From NCBI GenBank assembly GCA_947575745.1, contig CANPOS010000013.1, positions 1-43,918 of the forward strand: a stretch of DNA of 43,918 nt, given 5' to 3'. How positions within the stretch are numbered: position 1 is the first letter of the stretch; each line of letters opens with the position of its first letter. The notes under the pieces were generated by a model that ran no database searches, was not told where the DNA came from, and saw nothing but the letters and a program-made list of their open reading frames with translations. Positions 16,152 through 26,261 of this stretch are shown here, one piece after another. The stretch is from an uncultured Clostridium sp. Lineage in GTDB: Bacteria; Bacillota; Clostridia; TANB77; CAG-508. The position numbers and the translations under genes were made by a program.

Positions 16152-16370
16152 TTAATACCTAACTTTTGTCTGTATCCCAAGTCCATCTCCAAAACATATT
16201 GGAGTTTCAACTGTTCTTTTCTTTTTATTTATTGGTTCTAATTTTATTGATTTTATAAAATCTACTTTTTCACTTTGTTGTTCTTGCATATTAGGTTCCA
16301 TTAGCATTTTTCTCTGTTCCTCTTTGCTAAATATTCTTTTAAAGAACTCAACTATTTCTTGTATAATCAT
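16152..16370 (-). CDS. Small hypothetical protein
   Basis: 72 residues. It begins with an amphipathic helix MIIQEIVEFFKRIFSKEEQ and continues Lys-rich, ending PICFGDGLGIQTKVRY. It overlaps the end of the transglutaminase-like gene by 4 bases, so the two are coupled. The N-terminal pattern recalls the 121-residue protein at 12737. No known domain. Confidence 0.55.
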   Translation of the reverse strand: MIIQEIVEFFKRIFSKEEQRKMLMEPNMQEQQSEKVDFIKSIKLEPINKKKRTVETPICFGDGLGIQTKVRY

Positions 16371-18412
16371 TTTTCTGGTACCCCACTTACATTTCTTTCT
16401 GATACTACTTTTCTAGTTCCTCTCCATGGTTTATTACCATGTGATTTTTGAATATCCATTTCGTAACATTCAAATTTTGCTTCAAATTCTTCTTCTGACA
16501 TCCTAACAAAGCTTTTTGTACCTTTATCAGCAACATAAAAATGCTTCCCACTTTCTGGCAAATCAATATGTACATATAACACAGGACTTTTATTTGTATC
16601 TTCTCTTTCATATACTCTATCTATAACACATTTATTGAAATCTAGCTTTTTACCATATGTTATAATGCTTCTAAGAATTTTTGTTGTTTCTTTTGGGCTA
16701 TTAGCAAATTCTGTATAGTATTTTGATAGACCTAAGAGTTTTTGCTCTACTGATACTACTTCCCCAAGATTAGATAAATCTACTATTTCTGCTACACTCA
16801 TAAAAGTTTCTATTTTAAAACTTCCATCTTTATTTGCAAGTCCTATGCTTGCAAATATCTCTCTTAAACTTTGTTCGTCTAATCCTATTGTTGTATTTTC
16901 CTCTTCACCTTCAATTTCATGAGCTTTTGTATCTGTTCCATCATCTTTTTTATCTTCTTTTCTAATTTCTTCATAACTTTTGCAAAAATTTTCTGGAAAT
17001 GCATCATATTTGTGATTTGCTAAATTCCATGTAGGATCTACTATTGTATCTCCCTTTGACACTCCACCTTCTCTATTTGGAATTTCTATATTTTTAATTT
17101 TCAAAAATGTATGTTTTTCACTTGAAACCATTTCAGTTTCAATCCCAATTTTTCCTAAAATATATTGCTCGACTTGTGATATCCCATTACACACACCATA
17201 CCCAGATGCAATTATTTTCCATAATGGACGTGCATCATCCTCATTCCATACTTCTGTTTCAAAATCAGGACTATAACTTATTCTCTTCCCTACTGCATGA
17301 TCAGCATAAGCTAATTTTTGTATATCTGTCCACTCTTCATTTATTCCATCTATTACTTCTTTAATCCATGCCTCGCCTATTCTATATTCCTCTATTGTAG
17401 AACTTGATATATTTAAGTCATCTATTATTCTTATCTGTGGACAAACTTCAAATAATTCCTCTAATTTTGCTTTTCCCTCACTTGATAATTCCAATGGATT
17501 TATAGCTGCCAAATCCCCTAGATTTCTATATTTTTCAAATGGTTCATTTATATCTACATAAATTACTCCATATAAAGAATCCATTTGTAGTGCTTCTATA
17601 TATTCTTGATTAAAATTTGAAGTATCTATTCTCGATTTTACGTCTTCATCAAGCATTGCTAAAATCTGTGCTTTATTTTCCATACTTATATTTAGCTTTT
17701 CTAGTTGTCCTATAAATTCTAATTGTTTTTCTTTTGTTAACATATATCTTACAATTCTATATGACTTAATTCCTTTTTCTTTAAGAGCTTTCTCATTTTG
17801 CTCTAAAAACTCTACTAATGTACTTACACTAAATGTTGAAGCTATTATCTCTAAATCTGCCTCACTTAATTCATATACATTGCTTAGTATAATATGTTTT
17901 TTTCCTTCTTCAGAAAATGTTCTTACTATACTCATTATATCTATTTTTCTAAATTGATATAGTTTAATTACATTATCCTTCGACGCATCTGTTTCAAGGC
18001 TTTCTGCAATATATGATATATCATATTGCTTTAATTGTAGTACTTTTTGAATAAATATTTTATCAGATAAAAACTCTAATTTTCTTTCCTCGCTTAATGA
18101 ACATATTATTCCAATTAGACTCGTTTTTTCTATATTGCTAGTAAATTCTGTGCTATGTAATAGACTAAACTTTATTTCTTCTCCTAAAGAACCTACTAAA
18201 GTTTCAATTTGATTTTCTCCTAAGATTGATTTGATAGCTTCACTTTTGAACATTTGAGCTTTTTCTTCCTCAGTTAAAAATTCGTTCATTAAAGCTAATA
18301 ATTCGCTTTCAGTAAAGTTACAGCCATCCATTTTACTACTATCTAAGAAAATACCAACTTTATCTTTGGATAGTCTTAACCTAATTTTTATTAATCTCCT
18401 TTGTAGCTTCAT
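16367..18412 (-). CDS. Transglutaminase-like domain protein
   Basis: 681 residues. The N-terminal 270 residues are repetitive Leu/Glu/Ser-rich helices with phrases like EEKAQMF and EERKLEFLSDK, perhaps a helical repeat scaffold. A transglutaminase/protease-like core follows: Cys near 407 in GYGVCNGIS, His near 433 in KHTFLKI and Asp near 458 in IVDPTWNL, in the Cys-His-Asp order of that superfamily. The C-terminal part (from about 520) contains further small motifs and ends in SGVPEK. There is no signal peptide, so an intracellular role is likely. The gene is upstream of the 72-residue and pentad-repeat genes. Confidence 0.65.
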   Translation of the reverse strand: MKLQRRLIKIRLRLSKDKVGIFLDSSKMDGCNFTESELLALMNEFLTEEEKAQMFKSEAIKSILGENQIETLVGSLGEEIKFSLLHSTEFTSNIEKTSLIGIICSLSEERKLEFLSDKIFIQKVLQLKQYDISYIAESLETDASKDNVIKLYQFRKIDIMSIVRTFSEEGKKHIILSNVYELSEADLEIIASTFSVSTLVEFLEQNEKALKEKGIKSYRIVRYMLTKEKQLEFIGQLEKLNISMENKAQILAMLDEDVKSRIDTSNFNQEYIEALQMDSLYGVIYVDINEPFEKYRNLGDLAAINPLELSSEGKAKLEELFEVCPQIRIIDDLNISSSTIEEYRIGEAWIKEVIDGINEEWTDIQKLAYADHAVGKRISYSPDFETEVWNEDDARPLWKIIASGYGVCNGISQVEQYILGKIGIETEMVSSEKHTFLKIKNIEIPNREGGVSKGDTIVDPTWNLANHKYDAFPENFCKSYEEIRKEDKKDDGTDTKAHEIEGEEENTTIGLDEQSLREIFASIGLANKDGSFKIETFMSVAEIVDLSNLGEVVSVEQKLLGLSKYYTEFANSPKETTKILRSIITYGKKLDFNKCVIDRVYEREDTNKSPVLYVHIDLPESGKHFYVADKGTKSFVRMSEEEFEAKFECYEMDIQKSHGNKPWRGTRKVVSERNVSGVPEK

Positions 18413-18430
18413 TATTTCTCCTCTAATAGT

Positions 18431-19993
18431 TTATTTTTTCTCTATTAAACAAATCGTATACTTATATCCATGGTATTTCACATCAAAACTGTCTTGTTTG
18501 ATTAAATCTATATCTTCTTTTCCAAATGTATCAACAAACTCGTCATAAATCCAATAATTATCAGAAGTAACAAGCCAAATTCTTCCTTTATATTCCTTTA
18601 GTGGCTCTAAGTTATTTATTGTTAGCATATCTTTTCCAAATGCTTTATATGCTTCTTCTACATGCCATTGTTCTTTATCATAGAAACAATTTGGAACATC
18701 TATTAACTGCATACTTATTACAAATCCGCTTCCTCTATTATCAAATAGTATCATATCACCTTCTGCTAAATCTTTCTCTATATATTCAAGAGGTTTTGGA
18801 TTTGATGCATCATAATTCATGTCAATCAAGCTACAATTTATAGTAACTGACATAACTACAATAATTACTCCCACTATAACTGTCAAAATTTTTTTTCCAC
18901 CTTTTGCTATAAAAAATGCTAAGAAAAATATAAATAGCCCTGTTAAATTCAAAAAATATCTTGCATATAAAATTGGTTTTTTTATTGAAATAATTAATAT
19001 ACAAGCCATTACTAAAAAATACACACCAATTGCTAAAAGTCCTGCTTTATTGCTAGATAACTCCTTACCCTTAAATCTTGCATAAACTGCATTTACTAAA
19101 CAATAGATTGCATAGATATCTATGATGCTTGCAAAAATAATTGCAATTTCTTTACTAACAAACTCAACATCTAGTACACCTGTAAATTGGAAAATATATA
19201 TCTGCATAAATATTTCTGGGGATGGCTTTGGTATCCAAAATCCATTTGATAATCCTTTTATCTGTCCTAAAACCGCTGCGAAAAACCAAGGTAAGTATAT
19301 TAAGACTTGGGCAACCCCTGCTATAATAAAACATTTTAAATCTATTCCAAATATTTTATTTTCCTTATTTTCTTTATGTAATTTTATTGTTTTAAAAATT
19401 AAATATATGAAAAGAACTGCATTCATTACTCCTGCTGTTGCTAACCCATAATAATGTGTATAACATGATGCTAAACTAAAAATTGTAAATAAAACCCAAT
19501 TTTTTATTTTGTTTGATTGTTCTGTTTCTTTATTTTCAGCTATTCCCTTATATATTCTATAAGCATAAATCGCCATCAGACTTACAAAAAGCATTGCCCA
19601 TGTATACATTCTGACTTCTCCTGCATAGACTAATCCAATTGGTAAAAATAGAATTAGAAATGAAAATAGAAAGCCTACCTTTTCTCCAAAGTCTTTTTTA
19701 ATATGTGTATATCCTAAGACACTTAAAATTGCTAATGGTATCATAGATATAAAACGATATATGTAAATATTTGAACCAAATATCAAATAAAAAATATGTA
19801 AAATCCAATAATATAGTACTGGGTGAACATCGCTGCTTCCTATTGTCCAAATATCTTGGAAACTCTTGCTTACAATTCCTACTGTGTAAGCCTCATCAAA
19901 CCATAGGTTCTTATGAAAAATAGAAATACTTACAAACATAATTCCTAATATAATTATTGCAATATGTAAATATTTTGTTTTAATCTTATTCAT
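18431..19993 (-). CDS. Membrane glycosyltransferase, GT39/ArnT-like
   Basis: 520 residues with about 11-12 hydrophobic helices. The first periplasmic-type loop carries WFDEAYTVGIV and SSDVHPVLYYWIL, the acidic D-E and D-x-H-P motifs of GT-C enzymes that move a sugar from a polyprenyl-phosphate donor. The C-terminal 130 residues form a soluble outer domain. The acceptor (wall polymer, lipid or protein) is unknown. It lies in a 3' to 5' order just upstream of the transglutaminase-like gene with an 18-base gap. Confidence 0.8.
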   Translation of the reverse strand: MNKIKTKYLHIAIIILGIMFVSISIFHKNLWFDEAYTVGIVSKSFQDIWTIGSSDVHPVLYYWILHIFYLIFGSNIYIYRFISMIPLAILSVLGYTHIKKDFGEKVGFLFSFLILFLPIGLVYAGEVRMYTWAMLFVSLMAIYAYRIYKGIAENKETEQSNKIKNWVLFTIFSLASCYTHYYGLATAGVMNAVLFIYLIFKTIKLHKENKENKIFGIDLKCFIIAGVAQVLIYLPWFFAAVLGQIKGLSNGFWIPKPSPEIFMQIYIFQFTGVLDVEFVSKEIAIIFASIIDIYAIYCLVNAVYARFKGKELSSNKAGLLAIGVYFLVMACILIISIKKPILYARYFLNLTGLFIFFLAFFIAKGGKKILTVIVGVIIVVMSVTINCSLIDMNYDASNPKPLEYIEKDLAEGDMILFDNRGSGFVISMQLIDVPNCFYDKEQWHVEEAYKAFGKDMLTINNLEPLKEYKGRIWLVTSDNYWIYDEFVDTFGKEDIDLIKQDSFDVKYHGYKYTICLIEKK

Positions 19994-20085
19994 ATTTTAA
20001 TCCCGTTCCTTTCTTGAAAGCACAAATTAGAATGAATAATCTTCAGCATTTCATATATTATTCAATCTTATATATATTAAAATAG

Positions 20086-20128
20086 CACAATTCTTTCTTG
20101 ATTAACAAGTAAACTGTGCCGTTTTTTA
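20086..20128 (-). terminator. Terminator after the rpoD-linked small gene
   Basis: Hairpin with outer GCACA/TGTGC and inner CTTG/CAAG, directly after the stop at 20130, followed on the minus strand by TATTTT. On the plus strand it is followed by TTTTTT, so it may work both ways. Confidence 0.55.
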
Positions 20129-20129
20129 T

Positions 20130-20456
20130 TTATTCTCTTTCTCTATCTTCTTTCTCAATTTCCTGTTTTGTATTTTCTACAACCTCTTTTGTTTGTACAG
20201 TTGCCTTATCTGCTGTTACAACTATATTTTGAGAGAAAGCTGTTCCGCCAGACGAAGAAGAATTATTGCGCTTTTTTCTTCGTGTTATAAAATATTCTGG
20301 TATTATATTTGCTATTACTTTATATGCTTCTTTAAATGCATTTTTTCTATTTTCATCTTTATCAGCAGCAATAATATCTTCTGGAGTTTCTACTGTTAAA
20401 TCAAATGTAAGCAAATTTTCTTTTCTTCTTTTTTTATTATTTTTTTGTGACATCAC
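20130..20456 (-). CDS. Hypothetical protein downstream of rpoD
   Basis: 108 residues, basic N-terminus (SQKNNKKRRKENLLTF), a central helix NAFKEAYKVIANIIPEYFI, a Ser/Gly linker and an acidic tail. No membrane segment or known domain. It starts 25 bases after rpoD and is closed by a terminator, so it is the last gene of the dnaG-rpoD unit. Confidence 0.55.
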   Translation of the reverse strand: MMSQKNNKKRRKENLLTFDLTVETPEDIIAADKDENRKNAFKEAYKVIANIIPEYFITRRKKRNNSSSSGGTAFSQNIVVTADKATVQTKEVVENTKQEIEKEDRERE

Positions 20457-20481
20457 ATTTTCCCTTTCTTATAAAAACTAA

Positions 20482-21720
20482 CTAATTCATATAATCTCTA
20501 AGTTTCTTACTACGGCTTGGATGTCTAAGTTTTCTTAAAGCCTTTGCTTCAATTTGTCTTATCCTCTCTCTTGTTACCTCAAACTCTTTTCCAACTTCTT
20601 CAAGAGTTCTTGCTTTACCATCTTCTAATCCAAATCTTAGTTTCAAAACTTTTGCTTCTCTAGGAGTTAATGTGTTCATTACTTCCTCTAATTGCTCTTT
20701 TAGAAGAGTATATGCTGCTGAATCTTGTGGTGCAGGAGAATCATCATCTTGAATAAAATCTCCTAAATGGCTGTCGTCCTCTTCTCCTATTGGTGTCTCC
20801 AAAGATACTGGATCTTGCGCTATCTTTTGAATTTCCATAACTTTTTCTATTGGCATTTCAAGTTCTTCTGATAATTCTTCTGGGGTAGGCTCACGTCCTA
20901 ATCTTTGAAGTAAATGTCTTGAAGTACGTATTAATTTATTTATAGTTTCTACCATATGAACTGGTATTCTTATTGTTCTTGCTTGATCTGCTATTGCTCT
21001 AGTTATAGCTTGTCTTATCCACCATGTAGCATAAGTACTAAACTTAAATCCTTTAGAATAATCAAATTTATCTACCGCTTTGATTAATCCCATATTTCCT
21101 TCTTGTATTAAGTCTAAGAATAGCATTCCTCTTCCCAAGTATTTTTTAGCTATACTTACAACTAATCTTAGGTTAGATTCTGCAAGTTTTTGTTTTGCTT
21201 CTTCGTCTCCTTTAATAATCCTTTGAGCTAAATCTAGTTCCTCATCATATGTAAGAAGTGGTATTCTTCCTATTTCTCTTAAATACATTCTTACAGGATC
21301 ATCAATATTTATTCCATCAAAATCAGTGATACTAGCATCACTAACATCAATTTCTTCAATATTCTCTAAATCGTCAATATCAGGTTCAACATCTTCGAAG
21401 TCGTCTTTTAGTAAATCCACACCTATTTCCTCAAAAGCATCAAAGACTTTATCTATTTCTTCTGGATTTACATCTTCTAATTCTGACGCAAGCTCCCCAT
21501 AAGTAATACTTCCCTTTTCTTTAGCTTTTGTCAAAATTTTATTTACTTTATCTTTTTCTGACATTGCTTCTTCTTTTTTTTCTTCTACTGAATTTGCTTT
21601 ATCTTCTTTTGATGGTTTCTTTTCTTCTTTAGCTATTTTATCTTTTACCTTTTTTTCTACTGCTTTTTTTACTTCTTCTTTGGCACTTTTCTTCTTTACC
21701 TCTTTTTTTTCTTCATCCAT
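20482..21720 (-). CDS. rpoD: RNA polymerase primary sigma factor
   Basis: 412 residues, typical of the SigA group. The N-terminal 60 residues are a Lys/Glu-rich extension, followed by region 1.1. Region 1.2 is [17 protein letters not shown]; region 2 has [20 protein letters not shown]; region 4 has [20 protein letters not shown], the -35 helix-turn-helix. It recognises the TTGACA/TATAAT promoters seen in this window. It follows dnaG with an 18-base gap, the usual order in Bacillota. Confidence 0.96.
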   Translation of the reverse strand: MDEEKKEVKKKSAKEEVKKAVEKKVKDKIAKEEKKPSKEDKANSVEEKKEEAMSEKDKVNKILTKAKEKGSITYGELASELEDVNPEEIDKVFDAFEEIGVDLLKDDFEDVEPDIDDLENIEEIDVSDASITDFDGINIDDPVRMYLREIGRIPLLTYDEELDLAQRIIKGDEEAKQKLAESNLRLVVSIAKKYLGRGMLFLDLIQEGNMGLIKAVDKFDYSKGFKFSTYATWWIRQAITRAIADQARTIRIPVHMVETINKLIRTSRHLLQRLGREPTPEELSEELEMPIEKVMEIQKIAQDPVSLETPIGEEDDSHLGDFIQDDDSPAPQDSAAYTLLKEQLEEVMNTLTPREAKVLKLRFGLEDGKARTLEEVGKEFEVTRERIRQIEAKALRKLRHPSRSKKLRDYMN

Positions 21721-21738
21721 TTTAAGTTTTTAGCCTCC

Positions 21739-23526
21739 TTATTTAATACTAACTAACTTTTTGCTTATATCTTTTAGTCTATTTTCTATTTGTATAGTTT
21801 CTTCTTTGCTTATATTTCCAGATACTAACTTTTTAAGAATTTGACTTTTTTCCTCTAAAAGCTTTTCTTTTATAAATTTATTTATTAAGTCCTCTACTGC
21901 TTTATCAATATCTGTTATATCTAACTCTTTTGACATTATGTAGGTTATATGACTTACAAGTTCTTCATCTTTTTCAAATAATCCTATTATATTACTAATA
22001 TCCCCTTTTTCTAACTCTTCATACAAAGTTGTTACAATTTTTCTGTTTTTCTCGTCTTTAAAGTCTTCTGGGATAATATCGTTTTTTATTCTTTCATATA
22101 CATTTTTTCCTTCATTTATTAGTAATAATATTATCAAGTTCTCTTTTAATGTTATTTTACTGTCATCTTCTTTTCTCGATTTTATTTCTACTGGTTTTAT
22201 GGCAGCTTGTCTTTCTAAAACTTTTTCACCTGCTGAATTTGCATAAGCTAATTTGTTTAGTTGTGCATATATTGCTTCTTTAGATATTCCATACTGTTCT
22301 GATATCTTATCTATATACACTTCTTTTTCTATATTGTTATCTACCTTTAGTAGAATTTTACTAACTTCATTCAAAAATTTTATTTTATCATTTACTTGAT
22401 TTAAGTCCAAATCTTTTTGCAAATTTTTTACTTTAAATTCTACAAGTGAAATTGCGTTCTGAACAAACAAATTGAATTTCCCACTTCCATATCTTATGAT
22501 AAACTCATCAGGATCTTTTGCTCCTTCTAGTTGCAATATTCTTATGTCAAAGCCTAGTCCTTGTAAAATCTCAAGTCCTCTCATAGTAGCACCTTGTCCT
22601 GCTGCATCTGAATCATACCCTATTATGATTTTTGATTTGTATCTTTTTAGTAATCTTCCTTGCTTCTCTGTAAGCGCTGTTCCAAGAGATGCTACTGCAT
22701 TGTCTATCCCTCTTTGATGAAGAGATATAGCATCCATATATCCTTCTACCATTATAAAGAAATCTTTTTCTGTTTTTTTTGCAATATCGAGTGCATAAAG
22801 GTTTCTTCCCTTGTTATAGCAAATTGTGTCTGGAGAATTTATATATTTAGGCTTAGAATCGTCTAGTGCTCTTCCTCCAAATGCAATTACTCTGTCTTTT
22901 ACATCCTTTATTGCAAACATTAATCTTTTTTTGAAGGCATCATTTGGCATTCCAGTTTTAGATTTTAAAACTAATTTGGATTCGAATATTTCCTCATCAT
23001 TGAATCCTTTGCTTTTTAGTTCTTTATATAATTCATCAAAGTTTCCTGAATACCCTATCTTAAACTTTTTTAAAGCTTCATTATCTAATCTTCTCTGTTT
23101 TACATATTCTTGTGCTACTTTTGCAGTAGGCTTATATAGATTTTCATGAAAAAATTCTGCTGCTACTTCATTTACCTTAAGTACTTTTTCTTTTAGAATC
23201 ATCGCTTTTTGTTCTTCTTCACTTGCTTCAATCTTTGGTAAAGTGATATGTGCTCTTTCTGCAAGGATTTCTAATGCATCTTTAAATTCTATATTCTCGA
23301 TTCTCTTTAGGAAACCTATTACGTCTCCTCCTGCTCCACAGCCAAAACAATGGAATATTTGCTTATTTTCTGAAACTGAAAATGATGGTGACTTTTCGTT
23401 ATGAAATGGACATAACCCAAAATGGTTTCTTCCTTTTCTCTTTAGTGAAACGTATTGTGAAATTATTTCTACTATATCTGTATTTGCTTTGATTTCTTCA
23501 ATTAGTCCACTATCATATCGCACCAT
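21739..23526 (-). CDS. dnaG: DNA primase
   Basis: 595 residues, full length. It makes RNA primers for replication. The N-terminal zinc finger has LCPFHNEKSPSF then FHCFGCGAGGD (C-H-C-C type). The TOPRIM core has VEGYMDAISLHQ and IIGYDSDAAGQGA, with the acidic metal ligands. The C-terminal 150 residues should bind DnaB helicase. The ribosome site GGAAGGG precedes the ATG. It begins the dnaG-rpoD unit. Confidence 0.96.
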   Translation of the reverse strand: MVRYDSGLIEEIKANTDIVEIISQYVSLKRKGRNHFGLCPFHNEKSPSFSVSENKQIFHCFGCGAGGDVIGFLKRIENIEFKDALEILAERAHITLPKIEASEEEQKAMILKEKVLKVNEVAAEFFHENLYKPTAKVAQEYVKQRRLDNEALKKFKIGYSGNFDELYKELKSKGFNDEEIFESKLVLKSKTGMPNDAFKKRLMFAIKDVKDRVIAFGGRALDDSKPKYINSPDTICYNKGRNLYALDIAKKTEKDFFIMVEGYMDAISLHQRGIDNAVASLGTALTEKQGRLLKRYKSKIIIGYDSDAAGQGATMRGLEILQGLGFDIRILQLEGAKDPDEFIIRYGSGKFNLFVQNAISLVEFKVKNLQKDLDLNQVNDKIKFLNEVSKILLKVDNNIEKEVYIDKISEQYGISKEAIYAQLNKLAYANSAGEKVLERQAAIKPVEIKSRKEDDSKITLKENLIILLLINEGKNVYERIKNDIIPEDFKDEKNRKIVTTLYEELEKGDISNIIGLFEKDEELVSHITYIMSKELDITDIDKAVEDLINKFIKEKLLEEKSQILKKLVSGNISKEETIQIENRLKDISKKLVSIK

Positions 23527-23617
23527 TAAATTTCCCTTCCTTCAATTTTCAATATTATATTATTCGACACATAATTATTAAATCCTTCCAACATTATGTC
23601 GATTAATTGAATAATTT

Positions 23618-23673
23618 GAAAAAAGAAAAAAATATTCCCAAAAGCTGATAATTAAATATCAGCTTTTGGGAAT
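23618..23673 (-). terminator. Strong terminator after surface protein A
   Basis: Perfect 17-bp stem ATTCCCAAAAGCTGATA / TATCAGCTTTTGGGAAT, 6-base loop, then ATTTTTTTCTTTTT on the minus strand. It lies 40 bases after the recoded stop at 23713 but 247 bases after the conventional stop at 23920, supporting the longer gene. Confidence 0.92.
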
Positions 23674-23712
23674 TATGTTTTATTTTAAATTTTCATATTA
23701 AAAATTGTATTT

Positions 23713-26059
23713 TTAATCATGCATTCCTACTCGTCCATGACTACAATAGCTGTGTTTAGCTGAACGCCCATGAGTGCAACTTATTGGTTTGTCAACTAGT
23801 CCATCGCCGCCGGCAAGTTGTACAATCCATTGTACCAGTTACATAAGTACAAGTCTGACGAACTGTACTTTTAACATTTAGTGATCCATCCTCAGATAGA
23901 CCGACAAATATAACATGCCCTACACATAACAATCCCGAGGTGTTTTGCTAGCATGACGCCAACAATATAGAGTATACACATCTCCCCAGTATTCCGCACC
24001 GTTGTCAGAATCCTCAGAAGAATAACCACAATGAGGGCAACTTCCTGACAATCTAGTAGAAGCCCTCCCCCATTCTAAAGTTGTACCACATATACTTTGG
24101 ATCTTGCCATTCACACACCCACTTGCTGTACATGCTTTACCATTTGTTTGTACAAACGGCCCATTACATGTATATCCTGTTCCTGAGCAATATGTTCTTA
24201 CCTGTGTTTGTATATCTCCTTCTGTTGTTACTTTACCATCTGATACGTCTACTCTCCAATAATAATATGTATATTGGCTTAAGTTAGTTGGTGTTTGGAT
24301 TGCTACTTGTACATTTTGTGTTTGATTTGAAAGCTGCGTTGAGTAATTTAAATTGCTTGAGCTTGTTCCATAGCGTAATGTATATGTTAATTTATCTCCA
24401 TCTATATCTGTTGATTTTGCATTTATTTGTATGTAGTTTGTCCCTTTTGAATTAAAGGATACTACTGCTCTTGTTGGTGGTGTGTTTGCTATTGTTGCTC
24501 CAGTTATTCCTGCTCCTGATTTTACATTTCCTGCTTTGTCTACTGCTTCTACAGATATATTATATATTGTACCTTGCTCTAAACCTGTAACAGCAAATCT
24601 TCCTGTTGCATCGTTTTTTAATTCTTTTACTATTGTATCTCCTAGTTTTACATAAAAGTTATAGTGTGATATTCCTGATACTGCATCTGTTGTTCCTGCT
24701 GTTATTGTGAATCCATCAATTTTCCTACTTCCTTCCTCGATGCTTGGTAAAAAGTCTAATGGAGCACTACTGTCTTTGTGTATTACTATCATTTTAGTTT
24801 CTTCTGTCCTATTTCCTGCTTTGTCTCTTGCTTGAATTCCTATTGTTATTTTTCCTTCTTTTGTACTTGGTATTTTTACTGCTCCAGTTGTCCCTGCAAT
24901 ATATGTTTTTTGTTCTTCTGTTATATCATTTGGGTTACTTCCTTCTGGTATTTCCCAATAATAAAATCCGACTATTCCTGATTCTACTGGCTCATCTGTC
25001 ATATTATTTATCTTTATTGTTACTTCTTCTGATTTGTACCATGGTTCATTTTCTTTTGTTCCATCTATTTCTAGTTCTCCTACTAGTGGATGTATATTAT
25101 CGTATTTTATTTCTTTGCTTGCTTGTTCTGACTCGTTTTCGTATTTATCTGTTACATATGCATATATTATTGTTCTTCCTGGATCCTGTATTGTTAGGCT
25201 AGCAACTCTTCCTTCTACAAAGGTAAAGTCATCGTCTTTATTGGTTTTATAGTATACTCTTGTTGCTGTTTCATTGTCTGTACTGATTCTTATTTCAACT
25301 GGTTTATCATCTTTTCCATACCAGTCGTTTTCTTGTTCTCCATCTGATATTACTTCTATTAGTGGGGCTATTACTGTACTTGATATTCTTATCCATGTAC
25401 TTCTTGTTTTTCCATTATTGGCTACTGCTTTTATTTGATACCAGCCTGTCTTTTGTACATTGAAATTTGCTGTTTCTCCTGGCTGTGTTTGTACTATTTC
25501 TTTTTTATATATTAAATGTATTTCTTTTATTCCACCTTTGCATTTTGCTTTTGCTGTGATTACTGCTTTTACTTTATCATAGCTTGCTGTTATTTCTGGT
25601 ATTCCTTCTTCGTCGTCTTTTCCTATATAGTCTATTTCTTTTTTTCCTGTTTCTTCATCATAGTATACTTGATATATGTATCCATCTGTTGTTGTGACTA
25701 TTATATCTTTTGTTTCCTCGTTTGGCACTGCACTTTTTATCCAGTCTTCCTCTTCCATTTCTTCTGCCATACTTTGTCTTGTTGTTACTTTTCCGAAGTA
25801 AAGAATCTTTTAAAATTATACTATGTACAAGCTGTTCTATCTTTTCTGCATATTGCCTTACTACATATTCATTCGTAATATTGCTTGAAGATGTAAATAT
25901 GCCTTCTTTTCCTGTTACTGCTTTTATACTTACCATTGCAAGTATTATTAATAGCAGTACCATGATTATTAAGGCAATCAAGGTAATTCCTTTTTCCTTT
26001 TTTATATTATTAATAAGCCCTATTGGGCAATTTGGTTTAGCTTTGTATTTGGTTTTCAT
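23713..26059 (-). CDS. Pilin-like surface protein A, read through four CGG +1 shifts
   Basis: 780 residues when all four CGG codons are read +1. The start at 26059 has AAGGAG 8 bases upstream. Residues 20-45 are a class III (prepilin-like) signal: KKEKG then ITLIALIIMVLLL, with Ala instead of the usual Glu at mature position 5. Site one joins this to a large outer part: Ig-like and fibronectin-III-like segments ending in YYYWRVDVSDGK. A Cys-rich tail follows; sites two to four connect CPHCGYSS, CRACYICG and CTTCGGDG, ending in HSYCSHGR. The tail matches the C-terminus of the paralogue at the right end. Probably anchored and exposed on the cell surface. Confidence 0.88.
23810..23812 (-). other. 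+1 recoding site 5 (TGC CGGC) in surface protein A
   Basis: CGG CGG CGA in frame; +1 gives Cys-Gly-Gly-Asp-Gly. The paralogue at the right end has TGT GGA GGA GAT at the same place without any shift. Confidence 0.92.
23901..23903 (-). other. +1 recoding site 6 (TGT CGGT) in surface protein A
   Basis: In frame only after site 7 has been used. Frame without shift stops three codons on (TCT ATC TGA); +1 gives Cys-Gly-Leu-Ser-Glu-Asp. Confidence 0.88.
23935..23937 (-). other. +1 recoding site 7 (CCT CGGG) in surface protein A
   Basis: Frame 0 stops five codons later at TAG; +1 gives Pro-Gly-Ile-Val-Met-Cys and enters the Cys-rich tail. Confidence 0.88.
25793..25795 (-). other. +1 recoding site 8 (CTT CGGA) in surface protein A
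   Basis: Codon 89. It joins the pilin-like N-terminus to the outer domains. The same site exists at codon 89 of protein B. Confidence 0.93.
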
Positions 26060-26126
26060 TTGATTTTCTCCTTGGTTTCGCTTTATTTTTGGTTTTTCTT
26101 TTTTTCTGAAGAGAATGTTTTTATTT

Positions 26127-26186
26127 CTCTCCTTATTTTTGCAAACCAAAATATTTTCTATTTTAGTTTGCAAATTATAAAGAGAG
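26127..26186 (-). promoter_or_regulatory. Long leader hairpin upstream of surface protein A
   Basis: Near-perfect 26-bp stem on the minus strand: 5' arm CTCTCTTTAT then TTTGCAAAC then TAAAATA, loop GAAAA, 3' arm TATTTTG, GTTTGCAAA, ATAAGGAGAG. A -10-like TATAAT sits in the 5' arm with ATGACA 16 bases before it. A related hairpin precedes protein B. Confidence 0.7.
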
Positions 26187-26261
26187 GTATTTGTTTGTCA
26201 TTTTATTTATTTGAATTGTCCTAAACAGAACCGTCCCATTTGAGTCAGTTGAAATATGTTT

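Noticed and set aside
23713..23920. A gap without genes after surface protein A
   Set aside because: With three CGG shifts the region encodes the Cys-rich tail that matches paralogue C.
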